NCBI RefSeq assembly: GCF_017114915.1
Contig: NZ_JAAUOE010000010.1
Span: 1-44,080 of the forward strand
DNA: 44,080 nucleotides
DNA from: Pseudomonas frederiksbergensis
GTDB lineage: Bacteria; Pseudomonadota; Gammaproteobacteria; Pseudomonadales; Pseudomonadaceae
Reading direction: 5' to 3'
A model generated the notes under the pieces. The model did not search any database, was not told the origin of the DNA, and worked only from the letters and a program-made list of their open reading frames with translations. Of this stretch, positions 16,655-24,795 are shown one piece after another (position 1 is the first letter of the stretch; each line of letters starts with the position of its first letter). The translations under genes and the position numbers were made by a program.

Positions 16655-17547
16655 CAAACGCCATCGCGTAGCCGGGCGACCACCTCCTCCACCAGCGGAT
16701 TAGGCCGATCGGCATTCCAGGCCACCGCGGTGGTCACCACATTGAGTGGCTGGCTCAACGGTCGCAACACCACATTGTCGGGGGCCAGTTTTTTCAGCGA
16801 GGCCGGCACCAGGGCGATGCCTTGGCCACAACTGACGAAAGCGATTTGCGAGGCGACGGAGCGCACTTCATGCAGCACCCGCGGGGAAAAACCGCTGGCG
16901 CGGCAGGTCGCGATCAGGTTGTCGAAATACACCGGGCTGACCTTTCGGGAAAACATCACCAAGGGCTCGGTGGCCAGGCTCGACAGGCTGATGCGCTTGC
17001 GCGAAGCCAATGGATGATCGCTGGCCAGGGCCACGACCAGACGATCCTCGGTCAGCGGCAGCGACTTGATCGCAGGCCCCAGGTCGCCGTCCAGGCGGGC
17101 GAAGGCCAGGTCGATGTCCCCGGCTTCCAGCGCAGGTACGGCTTCGACGCTGTCGATCTCGCGCACGGACACGGTGAGGTGCGGGTATTCGATCTTCAGT
17201 TGCTCGATCAACCCCGGCAACACATCGAACATCGCCGTGGAAATCGCGCCGATGGTTAACATCCCCGACTGACCCGCCACTGCCTCTTCCACCGCCAGTT
17301 CCAAGCGCTCCAGTTGCTCGGCGAATTTACGCACGGCCGGCAGGATCGCCGCGCCCACAGGGGTCAGCTTTGCGCCGCGTCGCGAGCGCTCGAACAGCGT
17401 GACCTTGAGTGCCTGTTCCAACACCTGAATCTGTTCGCTCAGCGGTGGCTGGGACATCCCCAGGCGCTTGGCGGCGCGGCCGAAATTCTGTTCTTCGGCT
17501 ACGGCCAGGAACAACCAGAGGTGACGAATCAGACGGAAATTGATCAT
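16654..17547 (-). CDS. LysR family transcriptional regulator
   Basis: 297 residues. The N-terminal winged HTH (about 4-63) has FGRAAKRLGMSQPPLSEQIQVLEQALKV (quoted in parts: FGRAAKRLGMSQPPLSEQ), followed by the periplasmic-binding-like effector domain from about residue 90. Divergent from the RraA/aminotransferase operon with a 105-base gap that carries a T-N11-A dyad and a half-site, the usual arrangement for a LysR activator of its neighbour. The next minus-strand gene also has a copy of the dyad. The effector is unknown, probably the pathway's substrate or intermediate. Start ATG 17547. Confidence 0.93.
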   Translation of the reverse strand: MINFRLIRHLWLFLAVAEEQNFGRAAKRLGMSQPPLSEQIQVLEQALKVTLFERSRRGAKLTPVGAAILPAVRKFAEQLERLELAVEEAVAGQSGMLTIGAISTAMFDVLPGLIEQLKIEYPHLTVSVREIDSVEAVPALEAGDIDLAFARLDGDLGPAIKSLPLTEDRLVVALASDHPLASRKRISLSSLATEPLVMFSRKVSPVYFDNLIATCRASGFSPRVLHEVRSVASQIAFVSCGQGIALVPASLKKLAPDNVVLRPLSQPLNVVTTAVAWNADRPNPLVEEVVARLRDGV

Positions 17548-17556
17548 GGCTAATCC

Positions 17557-17602
17557 ATAGGTTTAACGTATCTAACGCTTCTGTTATTCGTAATATACCT
17601 AT
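17557..17602. promoter_or_regulatory. LysR operator region between lysR and the RraA operon
   Basis: ATAGGTTTAACGTAT (17557-17571) differs by one base from a perfect ATAGGT-N3-ACCTAT dyad. A half-site ACCTAT followed by CAAAC occurs at 17597-17602, about 31 bases (three helical turns) away, the usual spacing of a recognition site and an activation site. Confidence 0.6.
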
Positions 17603-17652
17603 CAAACCGTCTCGCCGACACTGGGCGCCTCCGACACCCCAGGGGCTCTCCC

Positions 17653-18321
17653 ATGATCGATAAAAATTTGCTGGATCGCTTGGCGGCGCTGGACACCAAT
17701 ACGGTTTCCGACGCACTCGACTTCCTCGGCCTACCGGGTGCCACGGTAGGGCTACGCCCGCTGTGGAACTGCCCGAAGATCGTCGGCCGCGCCAGCACCG
17801 TGTTGCTGGCGCCCAAATCCGACACCGTACCGACCGTGCACCTGATCACACCGGTGGTTGAACAGATCGACAGCGACGATCGTGTGCTGGTGATCGCTGG
17901 CGGTAGCGAAGGTATCTCTTGCTGGGGCGACATCCTCGCCAATGCCGCGGCCGGCAAGCACGTGCGTGGCACGGTGATCGACGGATTCAGTCGCGACATC
18001 GACGGCAGTGAAGCCATCGGTTATCCGGTTTACGGGCGTGGCGTCACCATGATCAGCGCACGCAATCGGGTGGTGCAGATCGATGCGGCGGTGACGATCA
18101 AGGTGGCCGGTGTCGACGTCAGCGAGGACGACTATGTCATCGCCGATGCCTGCGGCACCGTGTTCGTGCCCCAGGCTTGCATCGAGAAAGTGATCGACCT
18201 CGGCGAGCGCATCGCCCGCCGCCAGGACGGCATGGTCGAGGCGGTACGCAGCGGTCGCTCGGTGGCCGAAGTGATGCATGACACCCAGTTCGAAGCGATC
18301 CACGTGGAGCACGCCCGATGA
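17653..18321 (+). CDS. RraA/HMG-CHA aldolase family protein, first of three
   Basis: 222 residues. The RraA fold includes metal-dependent pyruvate aldolases that cleave 4-hydroxy-4-methyl-2-oxoglutarate or 4-carboxy-4-hydroxy-2-oxoadipate and also decarboxylate oxaloacetate. The aldolase motif D-X20-R-D is intact: Asp93 in CWGD, Arg114 and Asp115 in VIDGFSRDIDG. The length is typical. First gene of an operon in which every junction overlaps (ATGA at 18318-18321), with AGGGG before the ATG. It is more likely a lyase than the RNase E inhibitor RraA because that protein lacks the first Asp. Substrate unknown. Confidence 0.88.
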   Translation: MIDKNLLDRLAALDTNTVSDALDFLGLPGATVGLRPLWNCPKIVGRASTVLLAPKSDTVPTVHLITPVVEQIDSDDRVLVIAGGSEGISCWGDILANAAAGKHVRGTVIDGFSRDIDGSEAIGYPVYGRGVTMISARNRVVQIDAAVTIKVAGVDVSEDDYVIADACGTVFVPQACIEKVIDLGERIARRQDGMVEAVRSGRSVAEVMHDTQFEAIHVEHAR

Positions 18322-18980
18322 ATCTTGAAGATCAAACCCTGGTCGCCTTGTTCGAAGGCCTGGACACCCCCGGCGTCTCCGATGCCCTGGACAAACTCGG
18401 CCTGCCCGGGCAATGCCTCGATGTGGCGCCGCTGGACAATTACCGCAAGGTCGTCGTCGGCCCAGCGTTCACCGTGCAGTACGTCTCGGCCAGTGTGCCG
18501 CCGGGCACGGTGGGCGATTTCATTGAAGACGTGGCACCCGGCGATGTCGTGGTGATTGACAACGGCGGCCGCACCGACTGCACGGTCTGGGGCGACATCA
18601 TGACCCAGTACGCCGGCACCCGGCAGATCGCCGCCACGGTCATCGACGGTGTTTGTCGTGACGTGAACAAGGCACTGGGCGATGGCTACCCGATCTTCAG
18701 CAAGGGCCGCTTCATGCGCACCGGCAAAGACCGGGTGCAGGTGCAGTCGGTCAACCAGCCGGTGTCGATCGGTACGACGCGGGTCTGCGCCCGTGACATC
18801 GTGGTCGCCGACGCCAACGGCGTGGTGATCGTGCCGCGCGCCCGTGCCGCTGAAGTGGCGGCGTGTGCCCGTCAGATCGAATCGGTCGAAGCCGACATTC
18901 GCGCCCTGATCAGCCAAGGCAAAACCCTTAAAGAAGCCCGGGCCGCCCTGGGTTACCACAACCTGCAGAGGAAAGCCTGA
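18318..18980 (+). CDS. RraA/HMG-CHA aldolase family protein, second of three
   Basis: 220 residues, same fold as its neighbours. The motif D-X20-R-D is intact at Asp93 (VWGD), Arg114 and Asp115 (VIDGVCRDVN), the same positions as in the first paralogue. The early segment LDTPGVSDALDKLGLPG aligns with the first copy (TNTVSDALDFLGLPG), showing that the two are related by duplication, though they have diverged strongly since. Overlaps the previous gene by 4 bases and the next by 1. A catalytic subunit or a second enzyme with a different substrate are both possible. Confidence 0.88.
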   Translation: MNLEDQTLVALFEGLDTPGVSDALDKLGLPGQCLDVAPLDNYRKVVVGPAFTVQYVSASVPPGTVGDFIEDVAPGDVVVIDNGGRTDCTVWGDIMTQYAGTRQIAATVIDGVCRDVNKALGDGYPIFSKGRFMRTGKDRVQVQSVNQPVSIGTTRVCARDIVVADANGVVIVPRARAAEVAACARQIESVEADIRALISQGKTLKEARAALGYHNLQRKA

Positions 18981-19618
18981 TGAGCACGCTCCCCTTTCCC
19001 CCGGATTTTCGCGCACGGGCCAAAGTGCTGGGCAGTTCGACGCTGTATGAAGCGTCCCATCTGCCCTGCGCGGTCGACAGTGCGATCCGCCCGATCTGGG
19101 ACGGCGCCTTCATCGCGGCCCCCGCCTACCCGCTGGAATGTTCGCCGGGCGACAACCTCGCTCTGCACCTGGCCATGGAGCGCGTGCCCCGTGGCAGCGT
19201 GCTGGTCGTGGGCACGGGTGGTTTCATCGCCGGTTACTGGGGTGAGGTGCTGACCGTGGCGGCCGAAGCGGCTGGGGTGGTCGGGCTGGTGATCGATGGT
19301 GGCGTACGCGATATCGCGGCGTTGAAGAAACGCCAGTTCCCGGTGTTTGCCCGTGGTGTTTCGGTCAAAGGCACGGTCAAGGCCAGCGCGCCTTCGGTGG
19401 GGCAACCGTTCAATTTCAACGGTGCCTTCGTGGCGCCGGGCGATCTGGTGGTGGCCGACGATGACGGCGTGATCATCATTCCCAAGGCCGATGTGGCACG
19501 TACCCTGGCCGAAGGCGAGGCGCGCGCGAACAAGGAAACACAGATGATGCAGGCGCTGACCGAAGGCCGCTCGACCCTGGAACTGATGAACCTGACCGAC
19601 TGGAGAACCCGGGCATGA
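18980..19618 (+). CDS. RraA/HMG-CHA aldolase family protein, third of three
   Basis: 212 residues. The signature is altered: Glu89 (YWGEV) replaces the first Asp, with Arg110 and Asp111 retained (VIDGGVRDIA), that is E-X20-R-D. The N-terminus (SSTLYEASHLPCAVDSAIRP) differs from the other two copies, so it comes from a separate branch of the family. Glu may still act as metal or water ligand. It starts at ATG 18980, one base inside the previous stop, and its own stop overlaps the aminotransferase ATG (ATGA). Could be a second enzyme or a structural partner of the other two. Confidence 0.87.
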   Translation: MSTLPFPPDFRARAKVLGSSTLYEASHLPCAVDSAIRPIWDGAFIAAPAYPLECSPGDNLALHLAMERVPRGSVLVVGTGGFIAGYWGEVLTVAAEAAGVVGLVIDGGVRDIAALKKRQFPVFARGVSVKGTVKASAPSVGQPFNFNGAFVAPGDLVVADDDGVIIIPKADVARTLAEGEARANKETQMMQALTEGRSTLELMNLTDWRTRA

Positions 19619-20829
19619 GCACCGACATTCAGCGCCTGAACCAACGCCTGGTCAGCGCACAGCCCTCAGCGACTTACCGGATTATCGACCGGGTGGCGGA
19701 ACGCCGGGCACAAGGGGCGAAGATCATTTCACTGTGTGCCGGCGAACCCGATTTCGATACCCCCGGGCATGTGCGTGAAGCCGCCATTCACGCCATCGAG
19801 CATGGCCACACCCGCTACACCCAGGTCGCCGGCGTGCGCTCGCTGCGTGAAGCCGTGGCGGCCAAGTTCCGTCGCGAAAACGGTCTGGACGTGAGCTGGC
19901 AAGACACGTTGGTGTGCAACGGTGGCAAACAGGTGATCTACAACGCCCTGGCCGCCACCCTCAACGAGGGTGACCAGGTCATCGTGCCGGCGCCGTACTG
20001 GGTCAGTTACCCGGAGATGGTGCAACTGTGCGGCGGTCAAGCGCGGATCGTCACCTGCGATGCCGGTACGGGATTCAAGCTGACGCCCACCGCGCTGGCC
20101 GCCGCGATCACCCCGCAGACGCGCTGGTTGATCCTCAATTCGCCGTCCAATCCGACCGGTGCGGTGTATAGCGAGCCGGAACTCCGTGCCCTGGCCGCTG
20201 TACTGCTGAATCATCCCCACGTACTGATTCTGGCCGATGACATCTATGAACACCTGATCTTCGACGATCAGGTGTTCTATACCCTGGCCCAGGTGGAGCC
20301 ACGGCTGGCATCGCGCACCCTGACCATGAACGGTGTTTCCAAGGCCTACGCCATGACCGGCTGGCGCATCGGTTTTGCCACCGGGCCGCGCTGGTTGCTG
20401 GAGGCCATGGAAAAACTGCAAGGCCAGCAGACTTCCGGTGCGAGTTCTGTCTCGCAGCAAGCCGCGCTCGCCGCGCTGGAAGGGCCGAAGGATTTCATCC
20501 GCCAAAGCCGTGCCGCTTTTCAGGGCCGTCGCGATTTGATGGTGGAGCTGCTCAACGACACTCCGGGGTTGGAATGCGTCAGCCCGGCGGGGGCATTCTA
20601 TGCGTTCGCCTCCTGTGCCGGGCTGATCGGCCGCACCTCGCCCGCCGGTCGAACGCTGCACACCGACGAAGATGTCGCCCACGCACTGCTCGATGAAGCG
20701 GATGTGGCGGTGGTGCATGGCAGTGCGTTTGGTCTCGGACCCTACATTCGTATTGCGTATGCGCTGGACGACGGGTCACTGCGTCAGGCCTGTAAAGCCA
20801 TCCGCGCGTTCTGTACAGCGGTGCGTTAA
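19615..20829 (+). CDS. PLP-dependent aminotransferase, class I/II
   Basis: 404 residues. Fold-type I aminotransferase of the aspartate/prephenate (subgroup I-gamma) kind: ISLCAGEPDFDTPGH, YTQVAGVRSLREAVA, LNSPSNPTGAVYS, LADDIYEHLIF, and the PLP lysine Lys243 in NGVSKAYAMTGWRIG. It transfers amino groups between an amino acid and a 2-oxo acid in the cytosol. As the last gene of the RraA operon it could feed the lyases with a 2-oxo acid made from an amino acid such as a 4-substituted glutamate or aspartate; this is inference. A REP element follows. Confidence 0.9.
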   Translation: MSTDIQRLNQRLVSAQPSATYRIIDRVAERRAQGAKIISLCAGEPDFDTPGHVREAAIHAIEHGHTRYTQVAGVRSLREAVAAKFRRENGLDVSWQDTLVCNGGKQVIYNALAATLNEGDQVIVPAPYWVSYPEMVQLCGGQARIVTCDAGTGFKLTPTALAAAITPQTRWLILNSPSNPTGAVYSEPELRALAAVLLNHPHVLILADDIYEHLIFDDQVFYTLAQVEPRLASRTLTMNGVSKAYAMTGWRIGFATGPRWLLEAMEKLQGQQTSGASSVSQQAALAALEGPKDFIRQSRAAFQGRRDLMVELLNDTPGLECVSPAGAFYAFASCAGLIGRTSPAGRTLHTDEDVAHALLDEADVAVVHGSAFGLGPYIRIAYALDDGSLRQACKAIRAFCTAVR

Positions 20830-20845
20830 GGAGTACGTAAAAAAA

Positions 20846-20936
20846 CTGTAGGAGCGGGCTCGCCCGCGAAGGCGGCGGCACAGTCAACATCGATGTCGCC
20901 TGAAACACCGCCTTCGCGAGCAAGCTCGCTCCTGCA
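20846..20936. repeat. REP doublet
   Basis: CTGTAGGAGCGGGCTCGCCCGCGAAGG... and its near-inverted copy ending ...GCAAGCTCGCTCCTGCA flank a short spacer. Same family as the elements at 6224-6314 and 37471-37560. It lies about 17 bases after the aminotransferase stop and may serve as a transcript end. Confidence 0.85.
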
Positions 20937-21024
20937 TTATTGGTCGATCACCAGGTTTTGTTTGTGACCCGGGAATTCATCGTCCAGTCCCAAGAACAAA
21001 CAACTCCAACATGGCCTCGATAGC

Positions 21025-22248
21025 ATGCACCCGCAAAGACTGCCCCTGCACAACGAGCTGCACGCGCGCCCGTCCCTGTATTTCGACGAGCCCGCCCAGG
21101 TGTTTCATCTGGCGTTTCTGGCCAATGACGGGCAATGCGACACGCTGCTCAGTCGCTGCTGCCCCGGCCCTGTCGACCCGCAAGCCGCCCAGGGCATCAC
21201 CGAGCTGCAAGGCCATGCCTTGAAGTGGGAGCGGCACGCCGAGTTCCTGACGCTGACGCTGGTGGTGCCCTCTTCCAGTCACGAACCTTTCTGGAGCCAG
21301 CCACCCAAAGCCTTGATGGACCGGGTCGAACCCTTCATGCAGCACGTGATCAACGCGGTGCAGATTGTGGTTCGCAACGACACATCCTTTGCCGGCGACC
21401 TGTCTGTTTATGGATTCAAAGACCCTTGCGGCTCTTGCATAGGCGGGGGCGATGCGACGGTCTGGAGCGATTTTCGCCTGAGCGCGGACGGCACTAACCG
21501 TTTCCTGTTCGTCAATAAACGCCTGAATGCCTATCGCCAGGGACGGATGATCCGCCGCCTGCTGGAAATCGAAACCTACCGCATGATGGCTTCGCTTTCG
21601 CTCACGACGGCGAAAGCCTTGAGCGCTCAGCTCAACGTTTTCGACAAGACATTGGTAAACCTTTCGGAGCGTAATGCTGGCCCCGATACCGGCAATGCCA
21701 AAGAGCTGCTGACCGACATCGCCAGCCTGTCGGCGCAAGTGGTCAGCAGCACCGCGAAAACCCGACACCGCTTCAGCGCCACCCAAGCGTATGCCCAGCT
21801 GGTTTTCGAGCGTCTGGGCGAACTCAGGGAAACTCACGTCGGTGATTGTCAGCGGCTGGGTATCTTCATCGAAAGACGCTTCAAACCCACCGTCAGGTAC
21901 TGTGACGTCACCGAACAACGCCTGGAGCAACTGGCCAAAAGCGTGGCCAACCTCGGGGATCTGTTGCAGGCGCGGGTACAGGTCGAAATGGAAGAGCAAA
22001 ACTCGGAAATTCTGAAAAGCCTGAACGCTCGCGCCGATACCCAAATCAAAATCCAGCGCGCGGTCGAAGGCTTGTCGATTATCGCCATCACCTATTACTT
22101 GCTGAGCCTGTTCAAGCTGTTCTACTCGGGTCTGCACACCCTGGGCGCGGACATTTCCGCGCGGGACGCCATGCTGGCCATGACCCCGCTCGCGCTGTGC
22201 ATCCTGCTGTTCATTTTGATCAGAATCAGGAAAGCCAAAGAGCACTGA
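21025..22248 (+). CDS. DUF3422 family membrane-anchored protein
   Basis: 407 residues. It begins with the family hallmark LPLHNELHARPSLYF. A soluble N-terminal part is followed by a long helical, probably coiled-coil region (about 190-340) and two C-terminal membrane segments (about 347-367 and 380-401), ending in basic RIRKAKEH. The topology therefore looks like a large cytosolic domain tethered at its C-terminus. A CGSCIGG segment around residue 135 carries two cysteines. The family is widespread in proteobacteria and has no established function. The ribosome-binding site is weak. It converges with cobF. Confidence 0.85.
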   Translation: MHPQRLPLHNELHARPSLYFDEPAQVFHLAFLANDGQCDTLLSRCCPGPVDPQAAQGITELQGHALKWERHAEFLTLTLVVPSSSHEPFWSQPPKALMDRVEPFMQHVINAVQIVVRNDTSFAGDLSVYGFKDPCGSCIGGGDATVWSDFRLSADGTNRFLFVNKRLNAYRQGRMIRRLLEIETYRMMASLSLTTAKALSAQLNVFDKTLVNLSERNAGPDTGNAKELLTDIASLSAQVVSSTAKTRHRFSATQAYAQLVFERLGELRETHVGDCQRLGIFIERRFKPTVRYCDVTEQRLEQLAKSVANLGDLLQARVQVEMEEQNSEILKSLNARADTQIKIQRAVEGLSIIAITYYLLSLFKLFYSGLHTLGADISARDAMLAMTPLALCILLFILIRIRKAKEH

Positions 22249-22263
22249 TCCCCGCGCCGGCGT

Positions 22264-23019
22264 TCAAGGCTTGCGCAACAGGTAGGTGTCCATGATCCAC
22301 CCGTTCGCCAGCCGCGCCGCCTTTCGCACCCGCTCGATCTCATCCGCGACATCCTTGAGCTGGCCGCTGATCAGGATTTCATCCGGTGTTCCCAGGTAAG
22401 CCCCCCAGTAAATCTCCGTTTCCTGATCGGCCACGCAATGGTAGGCATCCTGCGCATCCAGCATCACCACCAGGCTGTCGGCATCGCTCACCTGCCCCGC
22501 CGCCAACCGTCGGCCGGTGGTTATTTCAATCGAGCGGCCGATGCGATTGAGCGGCACCTTATGTTGCGCCGCCAACGCCTGCACGCTGGTGATCCCGGGG
22601 ATCACCTCGAACTCGAACACACAACGACCTGACGCCAGAATCGCCTGCAGGATCCGAATGGTGCTGTCGTACAACGCCGGATCGCCCCACACCAGAAAAC
22701 CGGCGCACTGGTCGTCGGTCATTTCCTCGTTGATCAACCGCTCGAACGTCTGCTGCTTGGCGCGGTTCAGTTCCTCGACGCTGGCGTTGTAGTCCACATC
22801 GCCGCGCTCACGCTCCGGGCTGTGGGCTTCGACGAAGCGGTAGTCGCGATCGGTGATGTAGCGCTCGCAGATCTCGCGGCGCAGGTCGATCAGTTTGTCT
22901 TTGCTCTGGCCCTTGTCCATGAGAAAAAACACGTCGACCCGGTTCAGTGCCTTCACCGCCTGCATCGTGATGTAGTCGGGGTTGCCGGCGCCGACACCGA
23001 TGACCAGAAGTTTTTTCAT
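22264..23019 (-). CDS. cobF: Precorrin-6A synthase (deacetylating) CobF
   Basis: 251 residues. CobF methylates precorrin-5 at C-1 with SAM and releases acetate, a step of the aerobic cobalamin pathway. It has the tetrapyrrole methylase fold: LLVIGVGAGNPDYITMQAVKAL at the N-terminus, GFLVWGDPALYDSTIRIL and VIPGITSVQALAA in the SAM site. Specific CobF features such as YITDRDYRFVE and the C-terminal GWIMDTYLLRKP support the assignment. Start ATG 23019 overlaps the stop of the upstream phosphatase gene by one base; a TTG one codon earlier is also possible given GAGGGG upstream. Other cob genes are not in the window. Confidence 0.93.
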   Translation of the reverse strand: MKKLLVIGVGAGNPDYITMQAVKALNRVDVFFLMDKGQSKDKLIDLRREICERYITDRDYRFVEAHSPERERGDVDYNASVEELNRAKQQTFERLINEEMTDDQCAGFLVWGDPALYDSTIRILQAILASGRCVFEFEVIPGITSVQALAAQHKVPLNRIGRSIEITTGRRLAAGQVSDADSLVVMLDAQDAYHCVADQETEIYWGAYLGTPDEILISGQLKDVADEIERVRKAARLANGWIMDTYLLRKP

Positions 23020-23591
23020 CAACGCATCCCCTCAAGATCAGCGTTCATCAAGCGTAGCCGCCAGCGACCGTTGAATCGCAACTCGACGGCCGACAACGGT
23101 TCGACATCGATCTGGTTGAATGCCGCGCCCTGCAACACCTGCATCAGTGCGGCGCGAATGACGAAAGGATGGGTGACGGCAACGATATGCCCCGGCGTCG
23201 CCTCAAGGGTACTCAACCACGCAGCCACCCGCTCAGCGAGTTGTGCCACCGACTCTCCACCGTGGGGCGCCGACGTCGGGTCACTGAGCCAGGCCTGGAG
23301 CGTCTCGGGTTCGGATCTTTGCAGATCGTCGATCGACATGCCTTTCCAGCGTCCGAAATCGCAATCCCTCAATGCCGCGACAATGTCCACATTCTCGCCA
23401 TACAGCTCAGCCGTTTGCCGGGTCCGCAGCTCCGGGCCGCAGAGCAACCGTCGCGCTCGCTTGAACTGACTGCAGCGCGACCCCTTCGCCGATTGCCAAT
23501 CCATTTCCAATGGCTCATCTGTAGGAAAACGCGCCAATTTCTGTGCGACGGTTCGAGCGTGGCAAATCAGGGTCAAGCGGGTCGCCTGCAC
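23019..23591 (-). CDS. Histidine phosphatase family protein with CHA motif
   Basis: 190 residues from GTG 23591; an upstream GTG at 23669 would add 26 residues that do not fit the fold. Phosphoglycerate-mutase-like phosphatase fold with RLTLICHARTVAQ at the N-terminus (catalytic His near residue 11), LRTRQTAELY, DCDFGRWKG and a second His in VAVTHPFVIRA. The canonical R-H-G triad is C-H-A here, so the phosphate-binding Arg before the catalytic His is lost. It sits directly upstream of cobF with overlapping stop and start, so a CobC-like role in cobalamin synthesis (alpha-ribazole phosphate removal) is the obvious guess but unproven. Confidence 0.82.
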   Translation of the reverse strand: MQATRLTLICHARTVAQKLARFPTDEPLEMDWQSAKGSRCSQFKRARRLLCGPELRTRQTAELYGENVDIVAALRDCDFGRWKGMSIDDLQRSEPETLQAWLSDPTSAPHGGESVAQLAERVAAWLSTLEATPGHIVAVTHPFVIRAALMQVLQGAAFNQIDVEPLSAVELRFNGRWRLRLMNADLEGMR

Positions 23592-23938
23592 GGAAGAAAT
23601 CTCTATCAATGGGATGGAAAACGGCACGCTGCCATGAACAACTGGCTCATTGTGCCGCAAGAAACGCACTCTGAACGCATCTCGTAGCAGCCTCGCGAGC
23701 TGGCAGCTGGTACGGCCTCTGATTCACCCCGGGAAATGGCGATATCTCACATCGCTATGGGCGATGTCCTACAAGCCCCATCGACATCTACGTAGCCCAA
23801 TGAACACGAGGGTTTCGCTCTGTTTTGGTGCTTTGAAAATCCATGCGAAAAATCGCTAGACATGTAGCGCACGTTACACAAATACTATTTTAGCGATTTA
23901 TGAAATGAAACCGACACACCCATCCAGCAGGAGCCCGG
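23592..23938. other. Divergent intergenic region cobF operon / rpiR
   Basis: About 350 bases without a gene I can support. I looked for a cobalamin riboswitch facing the phosphatase/cobF pair and found none of its conserved boxes. The rpiR-proximal third is AT-rich and carries the inverted repeat described separately. Frames of 17 codons (23634-23687) and 19 codons (23801-23860) on the plus strand lack convincing ribosome-binding sites. Confidence 0.5.
23850..23899. promoter_or_regulatory. Inverted repeat upstream of rpiR
   Basis: AAATCGCTA (23850-23858) and TAGCGATTT (23891-23899) are perfect 9-bp inverted copies with centres about 41 bases apart, in an AT-rich stretch 40-90 bases before the rpiR start. 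The spacing of about four helical turns suits a looped or dimer-of-dimers operator, probably for RpiR itself. Confidence 0.55.
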
Positions 23939-24793
23939 ATGCCCCCTCTCAGAGACCTGCTCACCGATCCCGGCCTGGACTTCACGCCGTCGGATCGCAA
24001 AGTCATACGTGCCTTGCTGGACCAGTACCCGCGTAACGGACTGGGGCCGATGTCACGTTTGGCCGAACATGCCGGTGTCAGCGATCCGACCATCGTGCGG
24101 CTGGTAAAGAAGCTTGGTTTCAGCGGTTACGCCGATTTTCAAGAAGCCTTGCTCAGTGACATGGACCACCGCTTGCGCTCCCCCAGCAGCCTGTTGCAAC
24201 CCCGCGCCCAACTCAAGAAAGATGACCCGTGGAGCCACTATCTGGCGGACAGCCATCGGGCACTGGTAGAAACCCAGGCGCTGACCCAACCCGAAGATGT
24301 ACGAATTCTGGTCGAATGGCTGCTCGACACCCGCCACCAGGTCCACTGCTTTGGCGGGCGCTTCAGCAGTTTCCTCGCCAACTATTTGCTCAATCACCTG
24401 CGCCTGTTGCGGCCCGGCTGTTTCGCCCTGGAAGACAACGCGCAATTGCCGGACCGGTTGTTCGACGTGCAGCGCCAGGACGTGGTGCTGGTGTTCGACT
24501 ATCGCCGCTACCAGTCTCAGGCCTTGCGGGTCGCCCATGCCGCGAAGAGCCGACATGCGCGGGTCGTGCTGTTCACCGACATCTATGCATCACCGCTACG
24601 GGAAGTGGCCGACCTGATCATCAGCGCACCGGTGGAATCGGCGTCGGCTTTCGACTCGATGGTGCCGGCGCTGGCCCAGGTTGAAGCGCTGATTGCCTGC
24701 CTGACCCTGCGCAGCCCCGATCTGGCCGATCGCCTGGAAGGCATCGACGCCCTGCGGACCGACTTCGACACTCACCTGCTGGAGGAAAAATAA
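23939..24793 (+). CDS. MurR/RpiR family transcriptional regulator
   Basis: 284 residues. An N-terminal HTH_6 domain (about 1-75) with GPMSRLAEHAGVSDPTIVRLV and KKLGFSGYADFQEAL, then a SIS domain (about 120-265) including VHCFGGRFSSFLANYL, QDVVLVFDYRRYQSQA and VVLFTDIYASPLREVADLII. SIS domains bind phosphosugars in classical members, but amino acid operons also use this family. It stands at the head of the catabolic gene row with only 2 bases before the next ATG, so it probably controls its own operon, most likely through the 23850-23899 repeat. The ligand is unknown. Confidence 0.92.
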   Translation: MPPLRDLLTDPGLDFTPSDRKVIRALLDQYPRNGLGPMSRLAEHAGVSDPTIVRLVKKLGFSGYADFQEALLSDMDHRLRSPSSLLQPRAQLKKDDPWSHYLADSHRALVETQALTQPEDVRILVEWLLDTRHQVHCFGGRFSSFLANYLLNHLRLLRPGCFALEDNAQLPDRLFDVQRQDVVLVFDYRRYQSQALRVAHAAKSRHARVVLFTDIYASPLREVADLIISAPVESASAFDSMVPALAQVEALIACLTLRSPDLADRLEGIDALRTDFDTHLLEEK

Positions 24794-24795
24794 GG

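Noticed and set aside
17653..19618. Annotation of the three RraA-family proteins as RNase E inhibitors
   Set aside because: Two keep the aldolase D-X20-R-D motif, the third has E-X20-R-D, and the operon context is metabolic.
23592..23938. Cobalamin riboswitch before the phosphatase/cobF pair
   Set aside because: The conserved B12-box and surrounding helices could not be found on the minus strand.
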